NCBI GenBank assembly: GCA_030639495.1
Contig: DAOWCP010000047.1
Span: 1-18,026, forward strand
Reading direction: 5' to 3'
Source of the DNA: JAGLTN01 sp023135255
Lineage (GTDB): Bacteria; Planctomycetota; Phycisphaerae; Sedimentisphaerales; Anaerobacaceae
Length of the DNA: 18,026 bases
Both the position numbers and the translations under genes were made by a program. Below the pieces are notes generated by a model. It did not search any database. It was not told where the DNA came from and was given only the letters and a program-made list of their open reading frames with translations. Of this stretch, positions 8,281 through 15,676 are shown one piece after another (position 1 is the first letter of the stretch; the number at the start of each line of letters is the position of its first letter).

Positions 8281-8319
8281 AGTCAGAATCCCTTCCGGAG
8301 CAATCGTGTCCTTAAATTT

Positions 8320-8481
8320 TTAAAAGAGGTCGAAGAATATTTTACCGTATTGCATATGACACGTATATACAACAAAGACAGTTGTAGCAAGCACAACCAA
8401 AAGCGTCAAACCAATAATCAGCGTATACACATTATTTGTCGGGACGGGCTTTTGCCCTCTTGCCTGCATATCAGGAGTCAT
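8320..8481 (-). CDS. small single-pass membrane protein, 53 aa
   Basis: This short gene encodes 53 residues: a polar N-terminus (MTPDMQARGQKPVPTNN), one strong transmembrane helix (about 19-40, rich in L, V, I and T), and a short aromatic tail ending in KIFFDLF. The ATG at 8479-8481 has GAGG with 7-nt spacing, and the stop is TAA at 8320-8322. It sits 39 bp before mreB and 55 bp after the coiled-coil gene on the same strand, with no promoter or terminator seen between them, so it belongs to the mre operon. I do not recognise a family. A role as a small elongasome partner is inference from position only. The start signal, the helix and the operon fit make a real gene likely. Confidence 0.8.
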   Translation of the reverse strand: MTPDMQARGQKPVPTNNVYTLIIGLTLLVVLATTVFVVYTCHMQYGKIFFDLF

Positions 8482-8536
8482 AAATAAACCTCAAAATACC
8501 AAAATTACTGAGTCGTTTTATTTTTTATAAAACAAA

Positions 8537-9409
8537 TTACAGGTTGGTGGAGATATTGTCCCCAACCATTGGCTGCTGCTGAACCAGGTCAAGAATTCCG
8601 ACAGCCTCTTCAGATTCAACATCAAGAATGATAAGGTCACAGATGAATTCGCTGCCTCTTGTGACATGGAACTTCATATTCTGTTTGACCCCATCTGCGA
8701 TACCGATAGAAATACTTGCCATTGAGTTTTTCATATCAACAGCGGTAATGAGGCCTTTAAGACCAATATCACCACTGGTAATGGTCTGTACCGGCTGAGC
8801 AAAGGACTTATGGGCTGTTATCGGTGTGGTGACAGCTTCTTCTCCTGCGGGCTGAAGAGTTTTGTTAAGATTTGCCTGCAGATCGGTTTTTTCCTCAATA
8901 AGCCTTTTAATTTTTGCGTCCATTGTATCGATGATAGCCATCTTTTCGATAAGCTTAGCAGTTGTTTCATTAAGCTCTTTCTGATCCTTTATCTGCTGCG
9001 ATTCAACTTTTTTGAGTTCAGCGAGCTTTTCAGCGAGGAGGCCCCCCTGTTGTTCGTTGGTTTTTGTCAAACTTTCAACAGCAGAAGCGGATGTTGTAAC
9101 CTTCTGCAGGAGCTGAGCTTTTTCTCTTTCAGCTTTGTCGAGAGAGTTCTTGAGCTCTGTGGAGCTTGCTTTTAAAGCAGAGATACTTTTGTTGAGATCC
9201 TGCTCCATTCGCTGTTTTCTGTCTTTTTCTTCGTTGAACTGCTTAAGAGCGTTCTCTTCACTTTTTTGTGAAGCGTCCATCTCCGCTCTTACATCAGCAT
9301 TTTTCTGCTTGTAGTCTTCGGCACTTGAGACATAATAAACAACTGTTCCACAGAGGAATATGGCCGACAAAGTCGATAGAATGATTAAAGTTTTTGTAAA
9401 ATTACTCAA
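8537..9409 (-). CDS. membrane-anchored coiled-coil protein, first gene of mre operon
   Basis: This 290-residue protein has an N-terminal transmembrane anchor (about 7-28), a long charged coiled coil (about 35-190, rich in K, E and Q), a short Pro/Thr linker, and a C-terminal beta-rich domain (about 213-290: GLKGLITAVDMKNSMASISI, IADGVKQNMKFHVTRG, VGDNISTNL). The tail resembles small beta-barrel domains built on a 'G..dGV..gm.f.v.rg' pattern, also seen in MreC and FlgT-type proteins; this is a resemblance, not a family assignment. The start is TTG at 9407-9409, supported by AAAGGAG 7 nt before it. Its place upstream of mreB, its own promoter at 9496-9524 and its MreC-like layout make it a candidate envelope-growth protein. 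Confidence 0.88.
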   Translation of the reverse strand: MSNFTKTLIILSTLSAIFLCGTVVYYVSSAEDYKQKNADVRAEMDASQKSEENALKQFNEEKDRKQRMEQDLNKSISALKASSTELKNSLDKAEREKAQLLQKVTTSASAVESLTKTNEQQGGLLAEKLAELKKVESQQIKDQKELNETTAKLIEKMAIIDTMDAKIKRLIEEKTDLQANLNKTLQPAGEEAVTTPITAHKSFAQPVQTITSGDIGLKGLITAVDMKNSMASISIGIADGVKQNMKFHVTRGSEFICDLIILDVESEEAVGILDLVQQQPMVGDNISTNL

Positions 9410-9495
9410 GATCAGCTCCTTTCGCTAAATCTCATTTGAAAAAACAGCTGCTGCATCAAAGCAGACAACCCATGTTAATATACCAAATCAACGCG

Positions 9496-9524
9496 ATTTT
9501 AAGGTTATGTGTTAAAAAGGTCAA
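9496..9524 (-). promoter_or_regulatory. sigma-70-type promoter of the mre operon
   Basis: On the minus strand, TTGACC (9524-9519) and TAAAAT (9501-9496) are separated by 17 bp, which is near consensus. A start point around 9489 would give an ~80-nt leader before the TTG start at 9409. There is no other good promoter in the 184-bp gap that follows the HEAT gene, so this probably drives the six genes down to mrdA. Confidence 0.7.
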
Positions 9525-9593
9525 GTTTTTTTTATTAAATAGGCCAGAAAAGCGCCCATTATTGGAATTTTTATTGGTGATGAGTGCAAGTTT

Positions 9594-10673
9594 TTACAAG
9601 TTATAGCTTTTTGTGCATTGCAGGACAGCTTTTGCGGCAGCTATTTTAACTAATTTCGAATCATTTCCAAGAAAACCGGGCAGATTTTTGGTAAGCGGCT
9701 TGGTAGCAATCTCACCAATAGCCAAAGTTGTGAAGAAATTTATCCTTTCGGTGTCAGATTTCGATAATCCTGCGGTGAGGTTGTTTTTAAAGACGTTTAA
9801 AACTTCAGCTTCGCCGGTTTTGTCGTTTAGCCTTCCCAGCTGGGCAGCAGCGGCGAGTCTTACTATAAGTACATCGTCGTCGAGTTTCGTGATGAGTATT
9901 TCTTTTGCTTTTTCCGTGCCGAGTTGCCCCAGTGCCCTTATTCCGATGACTCGGTCATCGTTGTATGAGCTGATGACAGTAGGCCAGATTTTTTGTATAA
10001 CCTGTTCATCTCCAAGCATTGCGATCGATTCTAATGCCTGAAATCTTACCATATCCTGTGAATCTTTATCTTTGAGTACCCAGTATAGTTTAACCAGGCT
10101 GTCCTGATTGCCCAGTTTTCCTAAGATGGCAGCTGCATTTGCGCGTATAGTCTGGTCCTTATTTCTTAAGGCATCGGATATTTTTTTTTCGTAAGATTTA
10201 TCTTTGCTGCCAAGTTTGATCATCGCATAAGAGGCAGCTATCTTGATATTTATGTCGGGGTCATTGAGCATTTTTTTTACGGAATCTTTTGCTAATTTGT
10301 ATTGGATGTCGCCGATGGCAATTGCAGCGGCAAATCTGACCGGTACATAATTGTCTTCAAGGAGTTTTTCAACTTTTGGCATAAGCCTTATCTGGCGGGT
10401 TTGGGCGACTATCTCAATAGCATTAGCTCTTATTCTTGGGTCGGAGTCGGCTAATGACTGTTGAATAATTTCTATTGCCCGGGGCTTCATGTCTTTTAGG
10501 GAAGTTTTTTTGCTGAGAGGTGTTTTTGTTTTATTTTCAGATTTCTTTTCAAACAGGGAGAAAGGTTTCTGCAAAATTCCACCTTCGCTGTTTTTTCCAT
10601 CAGCCAAAGTTATAGAGAGGGTAATAAAGAAGATACAAAGAATCGGCACGAGTTTTTCATTTATTTTTTTCAT
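9594..10673 (-). CDS. exported HEAT-repeat protein
   Basis: The preferred start ATG (10671-10673) gives 359 residues and a classic Sec signal: MKKINEK, a hydrophobic core, and a likely cleavage after ITLA. GGAAAGGA stands about 9 nt upstream. An ATG at 10703 would add ten residues, has no ribosome-binding site, and would bury the signal. From about residue 70 onward the protein consists of HEAT/PBS-lyase-type repeats of ~30-37 residues with the pattern 'D.d..VR..AA..LG' (DPRIRANAIEIVAQ, NYVPVRFAAAIAIGDI, DQTIRANAAAILGKLG, DDVLIVRLAAAAQLGRL, DSKLVKIAAAKAVLQ). Such solenoids bind partner proteins; no enzyme motif is seen. The gene overlaps lnt by 17 nt, so it is probably co-translated. The function is unknown. 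Confidence 0.88.
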   Translation of the reverse strand: MKKINEKLVPILCIFFITLSITLADGKNSEGGILQKPFSLFEKKSENKTKTPLSKKTSLKDMKPRAIEIIQQSLADSDPRIRANAIEIVAQTRQIRLMPKVEKLLEDNYVPVRFAAAIAIGDIQYKLAKDSVKKMLNDPDINIKIAASYAMIKLGSKDKSYEKKISDALRNKDQTIRANAAAILGKLGNQDSLVKLYWVLKDKDSQDMVRFQALESIAMLGDEQVIQKIWPTVISSYNDDRVIGIRALGQLGTEKAKEILITKLDDDVLIVRLAAAAQLGRLNDKTGEAEVLNVFKNNLTAGLSKSDTERINFFTTLAIGEIATKPLTKNLPGFLGNDSKLVKIAAAKAVLQCTKSYNL

Positions 10674-12375
10674 TTCCGGAATCCTTTCCCGTTCGTTTGC
10701 CATTAAATTTATGGATGACAGCCCAGCAGAAGATAATCAATAAGAAAACAACACAGTAGCTGTCGAGCCATTGTCCGTATTTACTAAAGAACGTTACTCT
10801 TTTATCTATCGGCACAACGTCGTTAAACCATCCAGCAATAGCTTTGCGTTGCATTACTTTTTTTGGCAGATTACCAGCGATATAGTCATCTCTGAATCTT
10901 CCGAGCGTATCAACCATACCACTGATGCCGCAATTTACGCTTCTTACGATGCTTATCCTGTTTTCGATTGCGCGAAATACGCAGACAACGGTGTGCTGGG
11001 GCAGTTCGATGGTTGGTATTGTCTTTGAATCTTTGAATTTTACGAACCAGCCATCGTTGCTTATGTTGAAAATCCAGTCGATCTGTTTGTTTGAATTTTC
11101 GTCGAGGACGAATCTTCTGTTTAATAACGGTACGGTGTCTTCATAGCATATTATGACGGAGAAACGGTATTTTTCAGGTGTTGGAGATTTTCTGGTCGTC
11201 ATTTCGAAGATCGTGTAATTTGTGCCGTAATCGAGTGAATAGTCATATTCAAAAGGGGTCATGCTTACGAAAAACTTATGCAACCAGGGGATGTCTTTTT
11301 TAAAAGGTATAACTTCGCCGAAAGGTACTAAGTATATTTTGTCGTATTGGCGGGGTGCCTGGGAACCATCGGGTGTATACAGGAATGCGGAGTTGTATTT
11401 TTTGTCGAGATAGATTTCGAGCTTTTCGTTTATTTGGGACGTTCCACCTGATGCTCCGACGAGGATATATGTTGTGTCTTTTGCATGGTCTGCGATTCTT
11501 TTATGATATGTCAGATGTTTTGAGTTTTGTTCGACAACTTTTAATATTCTCTTATCGAGATTTGCCTGTACCAATGTTTCAGGCCAGGCGATTATTTCAG
11601 CGCCGGCTTGTTCGGATTCTTTATTTTTCTGAAAAAGATCGTTGAGCATGAAATCACTGTCGGCTTGCAGTTCGCTGTCTTTGAGAGATTGCGGGAAGTT
11701 TGTCTGGACAACACCTACGACTGGGCCTGGCGTAATGTTAGCCGGCGTCTGTTCGATTCGGTAGTTGCTGTATATTACCGATGCAACTATGGCTGAGACG
11801 ACAATTATGGTTTGGGCAGAGAGGTTTATTATGGCTATCTTTTTTTTGCTTCTGTTGAGCAGGATTTCGGCGATAAGACCACTGACCATTGCTATTAAAA
11901 AGCTTACACCTGCGGCGCCGAAGATGTCTGCGATCTGAATGAGTTTAATGTTTTGATATTGGCTGTGTGCGAGGAATTTCCAGAAGAAGCCTCCTAAGAA
12001 AACGCCTTGGAGCCTCTCGGCTGCAACTATGAATATCGGCGCTGCGATGAACAGGGGTATTTTTCCGATGGTGAATCTAAAAGCGAAGGCAAGCAAAGGC
12101 CAAAAAGCCGCGGTATATATGCAGAACGTTATCCAACCGGCAACAGTGACTTGGTTCATCCAGTATAAATTGCTGAGCCAATATGCCAGTGCGACGATAT
12201 AGCAGGCGCGATATGTGAAGTGCCTGTTGTTCTTGTTTGCAGATGTGTATATGAAAGGAACCCAGCTTATCCATGCCAGATATGAAATGTTGAAAGGTGG
12301 TTGGATTATTGTCAGCATTATTGCTGATGCGATGAAAGGCAGAGATGAGAGTATCAGGTTTTTAGGTTCTTTCAC
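10657..12375 (-). CDS. lnt: apolipoprotein N-acyltransferase
   Basis: Lnt transfers the third acyl chain to the N-terminal cysteine of lipoproteins in the inner membrane. The 572-residue protein has a polytopic N-terminal half (about 1-200), a periplasmic carbon-nitrogen hydrolase domain (about 225-500), and a C-terminal helix (about 535-555). The catalytic Glu-Lys-Cys triad is visible: E266 in IIAWPETLV, K346 in YDKIYLVPFGEVIPF, and C410 in VIICYEDTVP. It is about 60 residues longer than the E. coli enzyme (512 residues), and part of the excess lies between the Lys and Cys motifs. The start is GTG at 12373-12375 with AAAGGA upstream, overlapping the methyltransferase gene by 14 nt. The lipoprotein encoded at 13461-14066 would be a local substrate. 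Confidence 0.95.
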   Translation of the reverse strand: MKEPKNLILSSLPFIASAIMLTIIQPPFNISYLAWISWVPFIYTSANKNNRHFTYRACYIVALAYWLSNLYWMNQVTVAGWITFCIYTAAFWPLLAFAFRFTIGKIPLFIAAPIFIVAAERLQGVFLGGFFWKFLAHSQYQNIKLIQIADIFGAAGVSFLIAMVSGLIAEILLNRSKKKIAIINLSAQTIIVVSAIVASVIYSNYRIEQTPANITPGPVVGVVQTNFPQSLKDSELQADSDFMLNDLFQKNKESEQAGAEIIAWPETLVQANLDKRILKVVEQNSKHLTYHKRIADHAKDTTYILVGASGGTSQINEKLEIYLDKKYNSAFLYTPDGSQAPRQYDKIYLVPFGEVIPFKKDIPWLHKFFVSMTPFEYDYSLDYGTNYTIFEMTTRKSPTPEKYRFSVIICYEDTVPLLNRRFVLDENSNKQIDWIFNISNDGWFVKFKDSKTIPTIELPQHTVVCVFRAIENRISIVRSVNCGISGMVDTLGRFRDDYIAGNLPKKVMQRKAIAGWFNDVVPIDKRVTFFSKYGQWLDSYCVVFLLIIFCWAVIHKFNGKRTGKDSGNEKNK

Positions 12376-13303
12376 TTTGCAAATCCTTTAGAGACTTTTC
12401 GATCATTGTAATGTCATACGGCTGGTCGTTATCTGTTCTTATTTTAAGCTGATTCGCAAATAAAGTCAGCAGTTTTTTGCTGGAGAGGATTTCTGATGGT
12501 GATAATTTCATATCTATCAGCAGTTGAGTTAGCATTATATCCCGTTTTTGGCCGGCGGTTAGTTTTTTTAATTTTTCGAGTCTTTTGCGGGTGTTCTCGA
12601 CGTATTGTTTTGACATATCTATGCCGATGTAGTTTCTGCTGAGCTGGATGGCAGCGGCTGCGGTTGTTCCTGAGCCATTGAATGGGTCGAGGACGCAGTC
12701 TTTCGGGTTGGAACTTGTCATGATTATTCTTCTGAGCAGGCTTTCGGGCATCTGACAGGGGTGCCATTGTTGACGTTCATTGAATGTGCCGCAAACTCGG
12801 CTGTACTGGTTCCAGACATCATCGGGTATTTTGCCTTTCGGGTTGGCTCGCTTGTCGTTGTATAGAAGCTGTCTGTCGGAGGGAACCCCTATTGCGTGGT
12901 CGTTGAATGTGAAGTTATCTTTGTCGTTTACGAAATAGAATATGTGGGTGTGGGATCTGGCGAATTTATTTTTTGTTTGCTGACCAAAAGTGTAATGCCA
13001 GATTATCCAGTTTCTCATGGTCAGGCCTATTTCATCGGCTATCATTTTTACGTTGGCGGCGTAGTCGTCACCGATGGCGATATAAAATGAACCATGAGGC
13101 TTGAGATTTTTTTTGCAGGCTTGCATCCATGTTTTTGTCCATGCAATATAGTTTTTGCTTTTGACAGAGTCGTAATATTTGTCGTATTTGTAACCAATGT
13201 TAAAAGGTGGGTCGGCAAAGATCAAATCTGCTATAGGTTCGTTTATCTTATTTAGAACTTCTATGCAGTCGCCTTGTATTATGCTGTTTTGTAATTTTGA
13301 CAT
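12362..13303 (-). CDS. solitary beta-class DNA methyltransferase (N6-adenine/N4-cytosine)
   Basis: This 313-residue SAM-dependent amino-methyltransferase has catalytic motif IV at residues 31-34 (ADPPFNIGY) and the SAM-binding motif I downstream at 206-214 (DPFNGSGTT, then RNYIGIDMS). The IV-before-I order defines the beta class, which includes CcrM and HinfI-type enzymes. The middle part (about 105-195, IIWHYTFGQQTKNKFARSHT onward) should recognise the target. A ~60-residue C-terminal extension (255-313) follows motif X/I, as some CcrM-type enzymes also have. No restriction enzyme is seen next to it; its partners are lnt and a HEAT gene. An orphan regulatory or protective methylase is likely. 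The recognition site cannot be read from the sequence. Confidence 0.92.
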   Translation of the reverse strand: MSKLQNSIIQGDCIEVLNKINEPIADLIFADPPFNIGYKYDKYYDSVKSKNYIAWTKTWMQACKKNLKPHGSFYIAIGDDYAANVKMIADEIGLTMRNWIIWHYTFGQQTKNKFARSHTHIFYFVNDKDNFTFNDHAIGVPSDRQLLYNDKRANPKGKIPDDVWNQYSRVCGTFNERQQWHPCQMPESLLRRIIMTSSNPKDCVLDPFNGSGTTAAAAIQLSRNYIGIDMSKQYVENTRKRLEKLKKLTAGQKRDIMLTQLLIDMKLSPSEILSSKKLLTLFANQLKIRTDNDQPYDITMIEKSLKDLQSERT

Positions 13304-13313
13304 AGCGGCATTC

Positions 13314-13411
13314 TATACCCTTAAGGGTAGTAAATGTCCGCGAATAAAGCCGTAACTTGTTTTTTTAAGCTATTTACCCGCGGATAAACGGTAAAATCCA
13401 ATTAGGATCAG
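13314..13411 (+). repeat. 100-bp intergenic hairpin repeat, copy 4
   Basis: This is a full copy. It has the palindrome CCCTTAAGGG, an outer central stem TCCGCG/CGCGGA with a diverged inner stem (TAACTT/AAGCTA, one mismatch), and a tail hairpin ATCC-AATTA-GGAT. TATA stands at both ends (13314-13317 and 13412-13415). It lies 10 bp upstream of the methyltransferase start, antisense to it, in the gap between that gene and the lipoprotein gene. Confidence 0.9.
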
Positions 13412-13460
13412 TATATATTACCGGCGCGCAGTTGCAAGAGCTAAAATGATAAACGTGTTT

Positions 13461-14066
13461 TCAGTCTGCTTTTGGTTCGATAACTTTTTGACTGAAAAAT
13501 GTTTTTCCGCTGAGTCGATCCTTGAATGTTGCTTTGACAGTTAAAGGCTTGCTGAAGTCTTTGACCTTGTCTGTTATGTCGAAAGCGAAGCGGTAATTTG
13601 TTCCCAGTATTGCGGAGAACCACTTTTCGCCGAGCTTATCTGCGGGGATGTTCCATTGCATGAGCAGGGCGGCGGAGTCATTTTGGTTCAAATCCCATAG
13701 CTGGATATTTACTTCACCTGCTGCTTTGATGATGTCGCCTTGCGAGTCGGTTGGTTTTAAATATGCAATGAGTTTTTCTTTTTTGCCGTCTTTGTCATGG
13801 TCGTAGAAATTAGTGTATTTGGTCAGCTCAACTTTTTTCAGGTCGTAGATGTCTTTGGTGTCTGCTTTGCCTGTAACAGTTAATGTTGAAAGTCGTTTTT
13901 GAAGCTCAGCGTTTTCAGTTTTATAGGTGTCTATTTGTTTTTTTAGCTGGGCGTTTTGCTGCTGGAGAACTACCTTTTCGCTGATAGCGGGTTTTGCTTT
14001 TTGGCCATCACAGCCTGCGGTTATTGCTAAGAGACATCCTGCCAGTAATATGTTTAATGTTTTCAC
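13461..14066 (-). CDS. predicted lipoprotein with coiled-coil segment
   Basis: The preferred GTG start (14064-14066, with GGAAAGG 8 nt before it) gives 201 residues and a typical lipoprotein signal: MKTLNILLAG, a hydrophobic core, and lipobox ITAGC with the modified cysteine at residue 19. An ATG at 14087 would add seven residues but lacks a ribosome-binding site. After the cysteine comes a Gln/Lys/Glu-rich coiled coil (about 30-60, VVLQQQNAQLKKQIDTYKTE), then a beta-rich C-terminal domain with YDHDKDGKKEKL, resembling a Ca-binding DxDxDG loop. I recognise no family. The gene lies 38 bp downstream of clpP on the same strand. Outer-membrane or periplasmic anchoring follows from the lipobox. 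Confidence 0.85.
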   Translation of the reverse strand: MKTLNILLAGCLLAITAGCDGQKAKPAISEKVVLQQQNAQLKKQIDTYKTENAELQKRLSTLTVTGKADTKDIYDLKKVELTKYTNFYDHDKDGKKEKLIAYLKPTDSQGDIIKAAGEVNIQLWDLNQNDSAALLMQWNIPADKLGEKWFSAILGTNYRFAFDITDKVKDFSKPLTVKATFKDRLSGKTFFSQKVIEPKAD

Positions 14067-14104
14067 TGTAATAACCTTTCCATCCATGGTAATAATGTTT
14101 TTGG

Positions 14105-14725
14105 TTACTGCTGCGAGTTTAACTGGGGTGCTTTCTGGAGTATTTTATCTACCAGACCATAGTCGACAGATTCCTGCGCTTCGAGCCAGAGATTACGGTC
14201 GCAGTCTTTTTCGATCTTATCCGTATCCTGACCAGAGTGTTTGTTTAATATCTGGTAAAGCCTTTGACGCAGGCGAAGTATTTCTTTTGCCTCGATGTCG
14301 AGATCGGTAGCTGGGCCTTGCAATACACCGGCGATCAAGGGCTGGTGCAGAAGTATTCGGCTGTTGTCGAGGATGTGACGTTTGTCTTTTGTTCCGCCTG
14401 CCAGCAATATTGCACCCATTGATGCTGCCTGGCCTATGCAGTAAGTTGCGACGTCGCAGCGGATAAACTGCATTGTATCGTAAATCGCCAGACCAGCAGT
14501 TATTGAACCGCCAGGTGAATTTATGTAAAAATGGATGTCTGCCTTACTGTCTTCATTGCTGAGGAACAGAAGCTGAGCAACGATGAGATTCGCAGAGTCA
14601 TCGTCTACCTGACCGCCTAAGAAAACGATCCTGTCTTTCAGCAGTCTTGAGAAGATGTCGTAGGCGCGTTCGCCTCTGCCACTTTTTTCTATAACTATCG
14701 GAACTAAATTCTGATTAATCGGCAT
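14105..14725 (-). CDS. clpP: ATP-dependent Clp protease proteolytic subunit ClpP (second copy)
   Basis: This 206-residue serine peptidase forms the tetradecameric chamber that degrades proteins fed by ClpX or ClpA. The catalytic triad is complete: S102 in GQAASMGAILL, H127 in LLHQPLIAG, and D176 in CDRNLWL. It is the more canonical of two adjacent ClpPs, with the usual AASMGA nucleophile region and the usual length. The ATG has GAGGA about 10 nt upstream. It follows the other clpP by 28 bp in the same direction, so the two are probably expressed together and could form mixed rings; mixed rings are an inference. clpX, the usual next gene after tig-clpP, is not here; a lipoprotein gene takes its place. 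Confidence 0.96.
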   Translation of the reverse strand: MPINQNLVPIVIEKSGRGERAYDIFSRLLKDRIVFLGGQVDDDSANLIVAQLLFLSNEDSKADIHFYINSPGGSITAGLAIYDTMQFIRCDVATYCIGQAASMGAILLAGGTKDKRHILDNSRILLHQPLIAGVLQGPATDLDIEAKEILRLRQRLYQILNKHSGQDTDKIEKDCDRNLWLEAQESVDYGLVDKILQKAPQLNSQQ

Positions 14726-14753
14726 ATTTAATAATCCTCGTTATTCTAAGGTT

Positions 14754-15449
14754 CTACTTCTTGTCATTATCTTTATTGGTATCTTTATCTTTTGGTTTTT
14801 TATCTTTATCTTTATCTTTACCTTCATCTTCGTGGAGTACTTCATCGATCAAACCATAAGCACATGCTTCGTCGGCGGTCATGTAGTGGTCGCGTTCGCT
14901 TTCAGCGGCAATTTTTTCTATGGGCTGGCCGGAATGTTTGCTCAGCAGCTCGTTTATCATTGTTCTTGCTTTGATGATCTCTTCCGCCTGTATTTTTATG
15001 TCGGATGCCTGACCTGTTACTCCGCCCCAAGGCTGATGCAGCATTACCTTTGCGTGCGGCAGTGCATGACGTTTGCCTTTTTTGCCTGATGCGAGAATTA
15101 CCGCTACTCCGGATTGTGCTCTGCCTATGCAGTATGTCGCAACCGGCGAACTGATGAAATGCATCGTGTCATAAATTGCCATAGTGTCGTCGACGCTTCC
15201 GCCTGGTGAGTTTACATACAAGCTGATCTCAGCGCCTGGTTTTGAGTTGTCGAGGTGCAGCAGTTTCATGATTACCTGGGTGGCCATGATGTAGTTGATC
15301 TCACCGATCATGAAAAGGATGCGATTGTCCAGCAGCATTTCGTCGAGGGTCATTTCTCTTGTTCTCTGGTAATCGCCTCTGGCTTGAATGTCCATCTGCA
15401 TTGCTTCGGCGTTTTTAATGATTTTTTTACCGGGATTGGTAATAAACAT
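14754..15449 (-). CDS. clpP: ClpP-family protease subunit with Lys/Asp-rich tail (first copy)
   Basis: This 231-residue ClpP paralogue keeps the triad: S113 in YCIGRAQSGVAVILASG, H138 in MLHQPWGGVTG, and D187 in SERDHYMTADEA. The residues around the serine are unusual: RAQSGVA instead of the common QAASMGA, a variant found in secondary ClpPs. A ~25-residue C-terminal tail (about 207-231) is built of K/D repeats (GKDKDKDKKPKDKD) encoded by an imperfect TTTATC hexamer array on the plus strand (14757-14822). Standard ClpPs end shortly after the YGLIDEVL motif. The ATG has AAAGGA at good spacing. It lies upstream of the canonical clpP and downstream of tig. Confidence 0.95.
   Translation of the reverse strand: MFITNPGKKIIKNAEAMQMDIQARGDYQRTREMTLDEMLLDNRILFMIGEINYIMATQVIMKLLHLDNSKPGAEISLYVNSPGGSVDDTMAIYDTMHFISSPVATYCIGRAQSGVAVILASGKKGKRHALPHAKVMLHQPWGGVTGQASDIKIQAEEIIKARTMINELLSKHSGQPIEKIAAESERDHYMTADEACAYGLIDEVLHEDEGKDKDKDKKPKDKDTNKDNDKK
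14757..14822. repeat. imperfect hexanucleotide array in clpP tail
   Basis: On the plus strand TTTATC units recur (ATCTTTATC and TCTTTATCTTTATC), interrupted by TTTTGG and TTGGTA. On the minus strand they read GATAAA and encode Asp-Lys repeats of the ClpP C-terminal tail. Such an array can change length by slippage in steps of two residues without breaking the frame. Confidence 0.75.
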
Positions 15450-15475
15450 TTAAAATTCCTTTATAAAAACCAAAC

Positions 15476-15573
15476 TATACCCTTCAGGGTAGTAAATTTC
15501 TGCGAATAAATCCATAACTCCTATCTTTGAGTTATTTACCCACGGATAAACGGAAAAATCCAACTGGGATTAA
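15476..15573 (+). repeat. 100-bp intergenic hairpin repeat, copy 5
   Basis: This copy starts with CCCTTCAGGG. The outer central stem has decayed (TCTGCG versus CACGGA), but the inner stem is a perfect 7 bp (ATAACTC...GAGTTAT) and the tail hairpin a perfect 5 bp (AATCC-AACTG-GGATT). AAACTA occurs at both ends (15472-15477 and 15572-15577), 100 bp apart. It sits between tig and the first clpP, antisense to them. Confidence 0.9.
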
Positions 15574-15676
15574 ACTAACAAAACTTTTTCAAATATATCC
15601 CTCAGCACACTGATCTTATCGGACGATGCGCTGCGAGCGGTTATCTAATAACTACCCTTAATTGTATCGGGCATTT

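Noticed and set aside
12362..13303. Restriction-modification system
   Set aside because: Only the methyltransferase is present; neighbours on both sides are identifiable as lnt and a lipoprotein gene, neither a nuclease nor a specificity subunit.
15629..15652. Back-to-back small hairpins (CGCT-GCG-AGCG and GTTAT-CTA-ATAAC) after tig as a terminator
   Set aside because: Stems are only 4-5 bp and no T-run follows on the minus strand, so termination is not supported.
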